Shown piece by piece: positions 34,741 through 42,790 of a stretch of 44,931 nt of DNA. This DNA is from Actinomycetota bacterium. Lineage in GTDB: Bacteria; Actinomycetota; UBA4738; HRBIN12. The notes under the pieces are model-generated. The model had not been told where the DNA came from, ran no database searches, and saw nothing but the letters and a program-made list of their open reading frames with translations. Made by a program: the position numbers and the translations under genes. The DNA lies in assembly GCA_005884925.1 (NCBI GenBank), contig VAYU01000005.1, positions 1-44,931 of the forward strand. The letters run 5' to 3'. Every line of letters starts with the position of its first letter. Position 1 is the first letter of the stretch.

Positions 34741-37221
34741 ATGGCCGACGGGACGGGGCTCGCCCAGACCCGCCGCCGCGCGCTCGCGCGAGCAGAGCAG
34801 GGCAAGGCACTCTCCCTGGACGAGGTCGAGGCCCTGCTGCTGGCTCGTGATGCGGATCTGGAGCGTGCGATGACATCGGCGCGCCACCTCCGTGATCTCG
34901 GATGGGGTGACACGGTCACCTATTCGCGGAAGGTGTTCATCCCGCTCACGATGCTCTGTCGGGACCACTGTCACTACTGCACCTTCGCGAAGCCGCCGGC
35001 GAAGCTCGATCATCCGTACCTGAGCCTGGGCGAGGTCGTGGCGATCGCCGAGGCGGGCCGCGCGCTCGGATGTAAGGAAGCGTTGTTCACCCTTGGCGAC
35101 CGTCCCGAGGAGCGGTACCCGGTCGCGCGCGCCTGGCTGGCAGACCGTGGCTACCGCTCGACCCTCGACTACGTTCGCGCCGCAGCCATCCGCGTGCTCG
35201 AGGCGACCGGGCTCTTGCCGCACCTCAACCCGGGCGTCATGTCGTACGAGGAGCTCGCGAGACTCAAGCACGTGAGCGCCTCGATGGGGCTCATGCTTGA
35301 GACGTCGTCCGATCGGCTCTCCGAGAAAGGGGGGCCACACGTCGGGTCACCCGACAAGATCCCGTCCGTCCGTCTGCGGACGATCGAAGATGCTGGAAGG
35401 CTCGCGATCCCGTTCACCACCGGCATCTTGGTCGGGATCGGGGAGACGGCGCGTGAGCGAGGCGAGAGCTTCTTCGCGATCCGCGGCCTCCATCGGCGAT
35501 ACCGCCACGTCCAGGAGGTCATCATCCAGAACTTCCGCGCGAAGGCGGGCACGGCGATGCGACATGCGCCCGAACCACAACAAGAGGAGTTCCTCGCCGC
35601 GATCGCGACCGCTCGACTCGTCCTCGGGCCCCACGTGAGCATCCAGGCACCGCCGAACCTCTCGGATCCGGAGCAGCGGCTCCGAGTCCTGGACGCCGGG
35701 ATCAACGACTGGGGCGGCGTGTCGCCGCTCACGCCCGACCACGTGAACCCCGAGCGCCCCTGGCCGACCGTCGAGACGCTCGCCGCCACGACCGCGGCAC
35801 GGGGCAAACGGCTGCGCGAACGGCTCGCGATCTACCCGTCGTACGCGGCCCGGCCGGACCCGTGGGTCGCGGGCAAGATGCGTGCGCCCGTGTCGGCATT
35901 GCTCGGCCCCGAAGGCCTCGGGGTGGAGGGACAGCGCCCCGCACCGATCCCGTGGCAGGACCCCGAGGTGTCCTGGCGTCCTCGGACGACCGCGCTGACC
36001 TTCGCGAAGCACCCGGGCGCCGGGCTCCGCGCCGACGCCGATGTGGTCTACGGGGACCTGGACGCCGTCGACAACGATGTCACGCGGTCGTGGTTCGCCG
36101 CTCGTGTCGATCCCGCGCGGTTGGATGCCGACGTCCGGTCGGCGCTCGCGAAGGCCGCCGAGCATCGGCCTATCACGGATACCGACGCCCTCGCGTTGTT
36201 CCGGGCGGACGGCCCCGCGCTCGAGGCGCTCTGCCGGGTCGCCGACGAGCTCCGCGCCGAGGCAGTCGGGCCCGAGGTGACCTACGTCGTGAACCGCAAC
36301 ATCAACTTCACGAACGTCTGCTACGTGGGGTGCCGGTTCTGCGCGTTCGCTCAGCGAGAGGTCGACCCGGAGTCATACACGCTCACGTTGAATGAGGTCG
36401 CGGACAAGGCCGAGGAAGCGTGGCAGCGGGGCGCGACGGAGATCTGCATGCAGGGCGGGATCCACCCCGATCTACCGGGCACCTTCTACCTGGACCTCGT
36501 GCGCGCGGTGAAGGATCGTGTCCCCGGGATCCATCTGCACGCATTCAGCCCGATGGAGATCCTCAATGGGGCCACCAAGCTCGGCATCTCCTTCCACGAG
36601 TTCCTCACCGAAGCGAAGGCCAACGGGCTCGACACGATCCCCGGGACGGCGGCTGAGATCCTGGACGATGACGTCCGATGGTCGCTCACGAAGGGCAAGC
36701 TCCCGGCCGACACCTGGGAGGAGATCATCCGCACCGCACATGCTCTGGGCATCCGCAGCTCGAGCACGATCATGTTCGGCCACGTGGATGCCCCCCCTCA
36801 TTGGGTCGCGCACATCCGGCGCATCGCGTCCATCCAAGCGGACACGGGGGGCTTCACGGAGTTCGTCCCGCTGCCGTTCGTGCATCGGAACGCGCCGATC
36901 TATCTCGCCGGGAAGGCGCGCCCCGGGCCGAGCTTCGAGGACGATCTGCGGATGCACGCCGTCGCGCGGATCCTCCTGGACGGAGTTATCCACAACGTGC
37001 AGGTGTCCTGGGTCAAGCTCGGTGTCGAAGCGTGCCAGCGAATCCTGCAGAGTGGCGCGAACGATTTCGGCGGCACGTTGATGGAGGAGACCATCAGTCG
37101 GATGGCTGGGGCCGAGTGGGGGATCGAGATGACGCCCGACCGGTTCGATGAAGCGATCCGCGAGATCGGGCGTGTTCCGGCGGTGCGAACCACCACCTAC
37201 GACCGCATCGTCCGCGTCTGA
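34741..37221 (+). CDS. fbiC: FbiC: Fo synthase (CofG-CofH fusion), double radical-SAM enzyme
   Basis: The 826-residue protein makes the deazaflavin Fo from tyrosine and 5-amino-6-ribitylaminouracil. The CofG half has the radical-SAM CX3CX2C at C73, C77, C80 (CRDHCHYC) and GLMLETSSDRL; the CofH half has CX3CX2C at C527, C531, C534 (CYVGCRFC), then MQGGIHPDLPGTFYLDLVRAV and SSTIMFGHVD. Both clusters are complete. The fused form is the actinobacterial type. ATG 34741 is supported by the adjacent -10 and by the MADGTG... start. It is monocistronic, ending just before the long inverted repeat. Confidence 0.96.
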   Translation: MADGTGLAQTRRRALARAEQGKALSLDEVEALLLARDADLERAMTSARHLRDLGWGDTVTYSRKVFIPLTMLCRDHCHYCTFAKPPAKLDHPYLSLGEVVAIAEAGRALGCKEALFTLGDRPEERYPVARAWLADRGYRSTLDYVRAAAIRVLEATGLLPHLNPGVMSYEELARLKHVSASMGLMLETSSDRLSEKGGPHVGSPDKIPSVRLRTIEDAGRLAIPFTTGILVGIGETARERGESFFAIRGLHRRYRHVQEVIIQNFRAKAGTAMRHAPEPQQEEFLAAIATARLVLGPHVSIQAPPNLSDPEQRLRVLDAGINDWGGVSPLTPDHVNPERPWPTVETLAATTAARGKRLRERLAIYPSYAARPDPWVAGKMRAPVSALLGPEGLGVEGQRPAPIPWQDPEVSWRPRTTALTFAKHPGAGLRADADVVYGDLDAVDNDVTRSWFAARVDPARLDADVRSALAKAAEHRPITDTDALALFRADGPALEALCRVADELRAEAVGPEVTYVVNRNINFTNVCYVGCRFCAFAQREVDPESYTLTLNEVADKAEEAWQRGATEICMQGGIHPDLPGTFYLDLVRAVKDRVPGIHLHAFSPMEILNGATKLGISFHEFLTEAKANGLDTIPGTAAEILDDDVRWSLTKGKLPADTWEEIIRTAHALGIRSSSTIMFGHVDAPPHWVAHIRRIASIQADTGGFTEFVPLPFVHRNAPIYLAGKARPGPSFEDDLRMHAVARILLDGVIHNVQVSWVKLGVEACQRILQSGANDFGGTLMEETISRMAGAEWGIEMTPDRFDEAIREIGRVPAVRTTTYDRIVRV

Positions 37222-37242
37222 ACCCCCAGATGTGGGAAACCC

Positions 37243-37279
37243 GTCAAGCTGGTTGACGGCTTCCGTCAACCAGCTTGAC
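37243..37279. repeat. Perfect 17-bp inverted repeat with 3-nt loop, each arm itself a GTCAA-N5-TTGAC dyad
   Basis: GTCAAGCTGGTTGACGG (37243-37259) and CCGTCAACCAGCTTGAC (37263-37279) are exact complements around CTT. Weaker outer pairing exists between ATGTGG (37230-37235) and CCACAT (37282-37287). It starts 21 nt after the fbiC stop and has no T-tract. The right arm supplies TTGACC, a plausible -35. It can be read as an operator, a terminator stem, or both. Confidence 0.8.
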
Positions 37280-37302
37280 CACCACATTTCCGGCCATAGG
37301 TT
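37275..37302 (+). promoter_or_regulatory. Candidate distal whiB promoter P1 (TTGACC-16-TAGGTT)
   Basis: TTGACC (37275-37280) matches the -35 consensus at 5 of 6 positions; a 16-nt spacer leads to TAGGTT (37297-37302), similar to the TAGGCT elements elsewhere in the window. Transcription would start near 37309 with a leader of about 140 nt. Confidence 0.4.
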
Positions 37303-37337
37303 CTTGTCAGCGAGGCTGAAGAGCGACACGATGATGC

Positions 37338-37355
37338 GAAATCGATGAAATCGAT
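37338..37355 (+). repeat. Tandem 9-bp repeat GAAATCGAT x2
   Basis: Two perfect copies abut in the relatively A/T-rich whiB upstream region. Each contains the palindrome ATCGAT. It could be a protein-binding site; no function is established. Confidence 0.6.
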
Positions 37356-37389
37356 GAGGGAACAGGCAGGAATTCCTTCGGTAAACCTC

Positions 37390-37419
37390 TTGTCATCGGG
37401 GGCGTTCTTCCCTCAGAAT
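37390..37419 (+). promoter_or_regulatory. Candidate proximal whiB promoter P2 (TTGTCA-18-CAGAAT)
   Basis: TTGTCA (37390-37395) matches the -35 consensus at 5 of 6 positions, and CAGAAT (37414-37419) matches -10 at 4 of 6 with an 18-nt spacer. The start point would fall inside the dyad at 37417-37434. Confidence 0.4.
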
Positions 37420-37434
37420 CACACGGATGTGATT
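37417..37434. promoter_or_regulatory. Operator-like dyad AATCACA-CGGA-TGTGATT upstream of whiB
   Basis: The two 7-bp arms are perfect complements around CGGA, ending 16 nt before the whiB GTG. The core ATCACA-N4-TGTGAT recurs at 43948-43963 before the DUF3499 gene, which makes a shared transcription-factor site likely. Confidence 0.6.
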
Positions 37435-37450
37435 TCGGGGGGAGAACAGA

Positions 37451-37678
37451 GTGCACCATTACATCCCTTGGCAAGAGAGAGCGCGGTGTCGGGATCACGA
37501 CCCGGAGATCTTCTTCCCCGAGAAGGGAGGCTCATCGAGGGAGGCCAAGCGGATCTGTAGCGAGTGTCCCGTCCGTATCGAGTGCCTCAACTACGCCCTC
37601 CGCCGCGATGAACGTTACGGTGTGTGGGGCGGTATGAGCGAACGGGAACGGCGGCGCCTGAAACGCATGGCGTCCTGA
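37451..37678 (+). CDS. whiB: WhiB-family iron-sulfur transcriptional regulator
   Basis: The 75-residue protein has the four cluster Cys (C13, C36, C39, C45), the turn motif GVWGG (57-61) and a basic tail ERRRLKRM (67-73) for DNA contact. Wbl proteins bind a 4Fe-4S cluster and usually act with the housekeeping sigma factor. Its position between the fbi genes and the GT2-DUF5719-DUF3499-manB block corresponds to WhiB of Streptomyces and WhiB2/WhmD of mycobacteria, which control septation. GTG 37451 follows GGGGGAGAACAGA. The upstream 229 bp is the richest regulatory region in the window. Confidence 0.95.
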   Translation: MHHYIPWQERARCRDHDPEIFFPEKGGSSREAKRICSECPVRIECLNYALRRDERYGVWGGMSERERRRLKRMAS

Positions 37679-37713
37679 GAGACCGAACGGCGAGGGACGA
37701 AAGGGGGCAACAC

Positions 37714-38166
37714 ATGGCGATGGCCAAGAGGAGCAGCGCGAAGAAGAGCGCCGCGAAGCGTCGGCCTGCCAAGAGGACCGCGGCCCGGAAGAAGGTCACG
37801 GCGAAGAAGACCGCGGCCCGGAAGAAGGTCACGGCGAAGAAGAGCGCGGCTCGGAAGAAGACCGCCGCGCGGAAGAAGACCGTGGCCCGGAAGAAGACCG
37901 CCGCCAAGAAATCGGCAGCCAAGAAATCGGCAGCCAAGAAATCGGCAGCCAAGAAGAGGACGGCCCGGAAGAAGACGACCGCGCGCAAGAAGACCGCCGC
38001 CAAGAAGAGCACGGCGAAGCGGCGCACGGCCAAGAAGTCCGCGGCCAGGAAGTCTCCGGCCAAGCGGCGGACGGCTAGGAAGTCCTCTGCCAAGAAGAGC
38101 ACCGCGAAGCGGCGTCCCGCCAAGAAGACGGTGGCACGCAAGAGGACCAGCGCGAAGAAGCGCTGA
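37714..38166 (+). CDS. Lysine-rich histone-H1-like DNA-binding protein
   Basis: The 150-residue product is almost entirely Lys, Ala, Arg, Thr and Ser, built from repeats of (T/S)A(K/A)(K/R)K such as KKTAARKK and AAKKS. Such tails resemble the C-terminal domain of histone H1 and of actinobacterial HupB/Hlp, and should bind DNA non-specifically and compact it; the N-terminal HU fold is absent. Three perfect 15-bp direct repeats (AAGAAATCGGCAGCC, about 37906-37950) show recent slippage. AAAGGGGG lies before ATG 37714. It is 35 bp after whiB and may be co-transcribed. Length probably varies between strains. Confidence 0.88.
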   Translation: MAMAKRSSAKKSAAKRRPAKRTAARKKVTAKKTAARKKVTAKKSAARKKTAARKKTVARKKTAAKKSAAKKSAAKKSAAKKRTARKKTTARKKTAAKKSTAKRRTAKKSAARKSPAKRRTARKSSAKKSTAKRRPAKKTVARKRTSAKKR

Positions 38167-38187
38167 ACGTCGGTGCACGATCGCGGG

Positions 38188-38213
38188 AAGGGGCCCCCCG
38201 GGGCCCCTTTTCC
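38188..38213 (+). terminator. Rho-independent terminator after the H1-like gene
   Basis: AAGGGGCC pairs with GGCCCCTT (8 bp, 6-nt loop) and runs into TTTTCC, 22 nt after the H1-like stop. It closes the whiB/H1-like transcript before the GT2 promoter. Confidence 0.75.
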
Positions 38214-38234
38214 GTTCCGGTCCCCGCCCGGTGC

Positions 38235-38240
38235 TAGGCT
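38235..38240 (+). promoter_or_regulatory. -10 element TAGGCT for the GT2 operon
   Basis: TAGGCT is identical to the element before fbiC. It ends 21 nt before ATG 38262 and 10 nt before a GTG (38251) that opens a 4-codon ORF. Confidence 0.5.
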
Positions 38241-38261
38241 CGCCGCCCGCGTGACTCGCGC

Positions 38262-41200
38262 ATGAGTGCAACCACGGCATACTCCTCTCCGCCCGAACCC
38301 GTCCCCTCGGTCCTCGTCGTCCTCGCGGTCCGAGACGCGGCCGAGTGGCTCCGCGAGTGCCTCCAAGCGCTCGCCGCACAGACATACCCTCGTGTCGGCG
38401 TCCTCGCGGTCGATGACGCCTCCGAGGACGGCTCGAACGAGTTGCTCCTCCAGGCCCTCGGCGAGGGTCGGGTCCTGCGTCACGACAACCATCTCGGACT
38501 CTCTCGCTGTTTCGACGAAGCCGTCGCGCATCCGGTCGCCGCCGAGGCGGATTTCGTCCTGCTGTTGCATGACGACGCCGTTCTCGACCCCGAGGCCGTC
38601 GCCAGACTCGTGGAGGCGACCATGCTCGCCGGTGCCGAGCGCGTCGGGATCGTGGGGGCCAAGATCGTCGACTGGGATCATCCCCGCCGACTCCGCGACG
38701 TCGGCCGGTCCGCCGATCTGTTCGGTCACCCCTACTCGGCGTTGCAGGCCGAGGAGATCGATCAGGGCCAGTTCGATCGGGTCCTCGAGGTCCTATCGGT
38801 CGACTCGTGCGCGATGCTGGTCGCGCGAGAGGTCTGGCAGACGAGCGGGCTGTTCGACGAACGGCTCGGCGACGACGACGGTGACCTGGATCTGTGCTGG
38901 CGCGCTCGGATCGCCGGGTTCAACGTTCTGATGACTCCCCTCGCCCGCGTTCGCCACGCGGCCGTCGCGGAGCGCGACGATCGACCGGGCGTCGAGCGGA
39001 GCCGGCGGTATGAGGAAGATCGTGCGGCGCTCGCGTCCGTCCTCAAGAACGACGGGCTGCTGACCTTGGGATGGGTCGTGCCGCTCGGCGGGGTGCTCAC
39101 CCTGGTTCGGCTCCTCTACCTCTTGCTGTCGCGCCGGTTCGAGGAAGCGTATGAAGTCCTCGCGGCGATCGGCTGGAACGTGGCGCACCTGCCCAGCACG
39201 CTCAGTGCCCGCCGCCGTGTCCAGACGCACCGGCGGATCAAAGACCGCGTGCTCCGGAGGTTCACGGAATCGGCGGGACTTCGGCTCCCGCGCTGGTTCA
39301 CGACAGCCGAGCGGATCTTGGAAGAACAGCGTGAGCTCGAGGCCGAGGAGGCCGATGAGCCCGCGGCCGCACGACTTCGTCAGCGAACGGTCTCGCTGGT
39401 CTCGACCCATCCGGTGATCGTCGCGTGTTTCCTCGGGATCGTTGTCGGCGCCCTCGCCGCCAGAGGCCTCGTCGGACCGGATCGACTGTACGGTGGCGCG
39501 ATCCCGGCGTTCCCGTCCAGCCCGTCGGGTTTCTTCGCGGAGCTCGTGTCCGGGTACCGGACGACCCCGCTCGGCGGGTCCCTCGCGGCCAGCCCCGCGC
39601 TCGGGCTCATGGGGGGGTTGTCGAGCCTGCTGTTCGCGAGCACGAGCCTGGCCCAGAAGATCATGGTTGGGGTCGGGCCCGCCCTCGCGGCGATCCTCTG
39701 TTACCGCGCCGCGGTCCGGTTGACGGGCCGGCCCGGCCCGTCGGTCGTTGCCGCGTCCGCGTACGGACTCTCGGCGGTCGTCCTGTCTGCCTTCTCCGAC
39801 GGCCGCGTCGCGTTGCTCGCAGCGCTGGTCGTGCTTCCGGCGCTCGTCGAGCGGCTCGAGGTCGCGTTCGCGTCGGCCGAGCCCCCCGATGGACGCTGGA
39901 GATCCATCGCGGGGTTGGCCGTCACGATCGCGGTCGGGATCGCGTTCGTCCCCGGGCTGTTGCTCGGGATCGGCGTCGTCGCGCTCGTGCAGCTCATCAC
40001 CGGCTCGCGCCGGGCGCGCGGCCTCGCGATCGTAGCCCTGTCCTCGGTGGGCGCGGCGATCCTTCTGTTCCCGTTCGTTCCCTCGCTCGTCGCCGATCGC
40101 GGAGCGGCGCTGGGGTCGGAGCTCGGGTCCAGCGATCCGTGGCACCTGGTGCGGCTCGCGTTCGAGGATGGGCCCGCCACGTGGGCGCCCGCGTTGTTCC
40201 TCCCGGTCGCTGCTGTGCTCGGTCTGGCCCTCGCGAGCGGTGACCGGCGAAGGCCGGCGCTCCGCGCCGGCTTGATCGCGATCGCTGGGCTCACCCTCGC
40301 GTGGCTCTCGGCGGCCGGCTACCTCCCCAGCCAGATCGCGAACACACCCGTGTACGTGTCGCTGGCGGCGACCGCCGAGGCCTTCCTCGTTGCGTTCGGG
40401 CTCGCATCCGCGATCGGCGCGCTCGGTCGGGAAGCCTTCGGCTTCCGCCAGGTGGGGACGGCGCTCCTCACCCTCACGCTCGCGGGGGGGATCCTGCTCC
40501 AAGCGGTCGCCACCATGACCGCCGAGTGGGCGATCGGCGGCCCCGACCGCATCCCGGCTGCCTGGGCGGTCGTGGACTCTTCGTCGAAGGGGCCGTTCCG
40601 CGTCCTGTGGATCGGCGCCGACGATGGTCGTTCGTTCCCGGCGCCGGGAGGTGACCCCCAAGGGGTGATCGAAGCGGGCGCCGCGACGCTCCGGTACGGG
40701 CTCACCACCCGCGTCGGCGCGCTCGCGATCGACACGGCGAGACCGTTCGTCGGTCCAGGCAGCGACGCGATGCGTGAGGCGCTCGGGGAGATCTTGTCGG
40801 GCACCTCGATCCACGGCGGGGCCCTCCTCGCGCCGTTCGGCGTGCGATACCTCGTGGCGAGCGACGACCAGCTGAGCGACGCCGCGCGAACGAGGTTGGA
40901 CGCTCAGGTCGATCTCGACATGGTTCCCGCGGCGGGCCTCGCGATCTGGGTGAACGAGGCATCCCTGTCTCCGGCCACCGTGTTGAAGGCGAACGAGAAG
41001 ACGGTGCGTATCGTCTTGGCCGGACAACCGGCAGCGACCCAACGACTGACGGCGGTGCCGGCGGTCTCGCTCTCGCAGGTCGAGGGCGGCTGGTCCGGTG
41101 CGACCGGCGGCGGCAACCTCGCCGTCGTCTCCACGGAGTTCGACGATGCGTGGACGCTGCAAGGATCGGCCGCCGAGCCGGCTCGGACGTTCGGGTGGGC

Positions 41201-41336
41201 AACCTCGTTCCCGGTGAACGGCCCCTCGGTCTCCATCCGGTACGGCGCGCAGCTGCCACGCACGATCGCGATCTGGGTGCTCGCCGCCGTCTGGGTGGCC
41301 GCGTTGTGGATCACCCGGAAGCCGGTCGCTCGATGA
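38262..41336 (+). CDS. Large membrane-embedded GT2 glycosyltransferase
   Basis: The 1024-residue protein has an N-terminal GT-A/GT2 domain (about 14-290): VLVVLAVRDAAEWLRECLQAL, VLAVDDASEDGSNE, a DxD-like LLLHDDAVLD, and GLFDERLGDDDGDLDLCWRAR. About 12 or more TM segments follow (roughly 300-790), then an extracytoplasmic C-terminal region (about 800-1000) and a last TM. It probably transfers sugars to an exported or lipid-linked acceptor during envelope assembly; the donor is unknown. Orthologues between whiB and manB occur in streptomycetes and mycobacteria by my recollection of synteny. It is followed 13 bp later by DUF5719. Confidence 0.88.
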   Translation: MSATTAYSSPPEPVPSVLVVLAVRDAAEWLRECLQALAAQTYPRVGVLAVDDASEDGSNELLLQALGEGRVLRHDNHLGLSRCFDEAVAHPVAAEADFVLLLHDDAVLDPEAVARLVEATMLAGAERVGIVGAKIVDWDHPRRLRDVGRSADLFGHPYSALQAEEIDQGQFDRVLEVLSVDSCAMLVAREVWQTSGLFDERLGDDDGDLDLCWRARIAGFNVLMTPLARVRHAAVAERDDRPGVERSRRYEEDRAALASVLKNDGLLTLGWVVPLGGVLTLVRLLYLLLSRRFEEAYEVLAAIGWNVAHLPSTLSARRRVQTHRRIKDRVLRRFTESAGLRLPRWFTTAERILEEQRELEAEEADEPAAARLRQRTVSLVSTHPVIVACFLGIVVGALAARGLVGPDRLYGGAIPAFPSSPSGFFAELVSGYRTTPLGGSLAASPALGLMGGLSSLLFASTSLAQKIMVGVGPALAAILCYRAAVRLTGRPGPSVVAASAYGLSAVVLSAFSDGRVALLAALVVLPALVERLEVAFASAEPPDGRWRSIAGLAVTIAVGIAFVPGLLLGIGVVALVQLITGSRRARGLAIVALSSVGAAILLFPFVPSLVADRGAALGSELGSSDPWHLVRLAFEDGPATWAPALFLPVAAVLGLALASGDRRRPALRAGLIAIAGLTLAWLSAAGYLPSQIANTPVYVSLAATAEAFLVAFGLASAIGALGREAFGFRQVGTALLTLTLAGGILLQAVATMTAEWAIGGPDRIPAAWAVVDSSSKGPFRVLWIGADDGRSFPAPGGDPQGVIEAGAATLRYGLTTRVGALAIDTARPFVGPGSDAMREALGEILSGTSIHGGALLAPFGVRYLVASDDQLSDAARTRLDAQVDLDMVPAAGLAIWVNEASLSPATVLKANEKTVRIVLAGQPAATQRLTAVPAVSLSQVEGGWSGATGGGNLAVVSTEFDDAWTLQGSAAEPARTFGWATSFPVNGPSVSIRYGAQLPRTIAIWVLAAVWVAALWITRKPVAR

Positions 41337-41349
41337 ACGGATCGGCCCG

Positions 41350-42732
41350 ATGAGAAGGATCGGTCGAGGCGTCCTCGCGCTCGCCGTCGCTGGTTTCGTG
41401 GTCGTGGGCGGCATCGCCGCGGAGCGGGCCGGGCCGGACGCTCCCGCCGCCGCCGTGCGGGGCACCGCTGTCTCCAGCGTATGGCTGTGCCCGCACGGCG
41501 GCGGCGAAGGATGGACCGGGACGATCGCGCTCGCCGATCCCGGACCGGAGCCGGTGGACGTTCGGCTGACCGAACTGAGCACGGGCGCACCGTCGGCACC
41601 GGTCACCATCACGGTGCCGGCCGGTCACGAGGTCCTGCAGCCCGTGGAGGCGGGGTCCGTCGCCGACGCGACGTATCTCGAGGTGTTCGGCGGTTGGGTC
41701 GCGGCGGGGTGGCTCGTCCGGTCGGCGCCGCCATCACAAGGTCTCGGCGTCGAGCCGTGCGCTCCGGCCGCCTCGCGTACGTGGTACACGAACGACTCCG
41801 ACACGCAGCAAGGCCATCGTTCCTACCTGGTGGTGATGAACCCGTTCTCGATCGAAGCCGTGTTCGACGTGGCCCTGTTCCGACCTCGTCTCCCGCCCGT
41901 TCGGAGCGCCGATTGGATCGACCTGACGCTTCCTCCCGCGAGCAGCATCGCGCTCAACGTCGGCGCGAAGCTGCTCGGGCAGGAGATCGTCGGCGCAGAG
42001 ATCGACGTGAGTCGAGGTCGGGTCGCCATGGCGAGCCTCAGCGTGAGCCCCGACGGGGGGGTCCGATCCGTCCTCGGAGCTCCGGCGCCCTCGGCGACCG
42101 CCTTCCTGCCGGTCGCCGAGGGCGCCGGACAGGCAGAGCTCGCCGCGTTCGTCCCCGGGGCCCAGGGGGTGCAGTTCGTCACCCAGCTGTTGTCGGCCGT
42201 GTCCCCACAGGCGGCGGGAACCGCGGGGGACACCCAGCAGCCCGGCGCGTCGACCGCGGGCTACCCGATCATCTCGGTCGGTCCCTCGTCCGTGGACGTG
42301 ACGTCCGTTGGGGGGGTGCCGTTCGTGGCCACCCTCCGGGCACGCGGGCAGCAGCATGACGATGCCGCGACGGGAGGCGCGGTCGCTCCCGGCTCCGCCT
42401 GGATCGTGAGCCCGACCGTCGACGGAGAGCCCTCTCATCCGCAGCTCGTGCTGGTGGATCCGGGACCGACCGCCGTTCAGGTCACGCTGCGGCTCCTCAC
42501 GCCGGGATCGGGTCCGGCCGGCCCTCAGGTCACGATCACGGTCGCGGCCGGCAGGGTCGCGGGCGCGCCGAAGGGATTCCTCGAGAAGGACGATCGCGCC
42601 GCCGTGCTGGTGACGGCTGACGGGCCGATCGTGGTGCTCGGCACCTCCACCTCGGGGCGAGCGAACGGCTTGGCCTCCTATGGATCGGCCGTGGGGATCC
42701 CCGTACCGTTCGAAGGACTCGGCGTCGGATGA
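41350..42732 (+). CDS. Secreted or membrane-anchored DUF5719 protein
   Basis: The 460-residue product has an N-terminal signal/anchor (about 5-27) followed by repeated beta-rich units, each with a conserved LVVMNPFSIEAVFDVALF or LVLVDPGPTAVQVTLRLL-type strand set and a Pro-rich turn. Three such units can be recognised (about 40-125, 150-215 and 340-410). DUF5719 has no known reaction; genomic association with GT2, DUF3499 and phosphomannomutase suggests a role in envelope glycan assembly outside the membrane. It is likely co-transcribed with the GT2 gene. Confidence 0.82.
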   Translation: MRRIGRGVLALAVAGFVVVGGIAAERAGPDAPAAAVRGTAVSSVWLCPHGGGEGWTGTIALADPGPEPVDVRLTELSTGAPSAPVTITVPAGHEVLQPVEAGSVADATYLEVFGGWVAAGWLVRSAPPSQGLGVEPCAPAASRTWYTNDSDTQQGHRSYLVVMNPFSIEAVFDVALFRPRLPPVRSADWIDLTLPPASSIALNVGAKLLGQEIVGAEIDVSRGRVAMASLSVSPDGGVRSVLGAPAPSATAFLPVAEGAGQAELAAFVPGAQGVQFVTQLLSAVSPQAAGTAGDTQQPGASTAGYPIISVGPSSVDVTSVGGVPFVATLRARGQQHDDAATGGAVAPGSAWIVSPTVDGEPSHPQLVLVDPGPTAVQVTLRLLTPGSGPAGPQVTITVAAGRVAGAPKGFLEKDDRAAVLVTADGPIVVLGTSTSGRANGLASYGSAVGIPVPFEGLGVG

Positions 42733-42790
42733 GCTCGGTACCCTTCCCACCGGTATCATCGGACGCGATCCAGAGGTCTCGATAGTCCCC

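Noticed and set aside
37243-37279. Inverted repeat as a simple rho-independent terminator for fbiC
   Set aside because: No T-run follows the stem and the arms are themselves dyads, so an operator is at least as likely; termination is not excluded.
38793-41612. 939-codon minus-strand frame opposite the GT2 gene
   Set aside because: Arg/Glu/Gly-rich composition typical of GC-rich antisense frames; the plus strand has clear GT2 motifs and TM segments.
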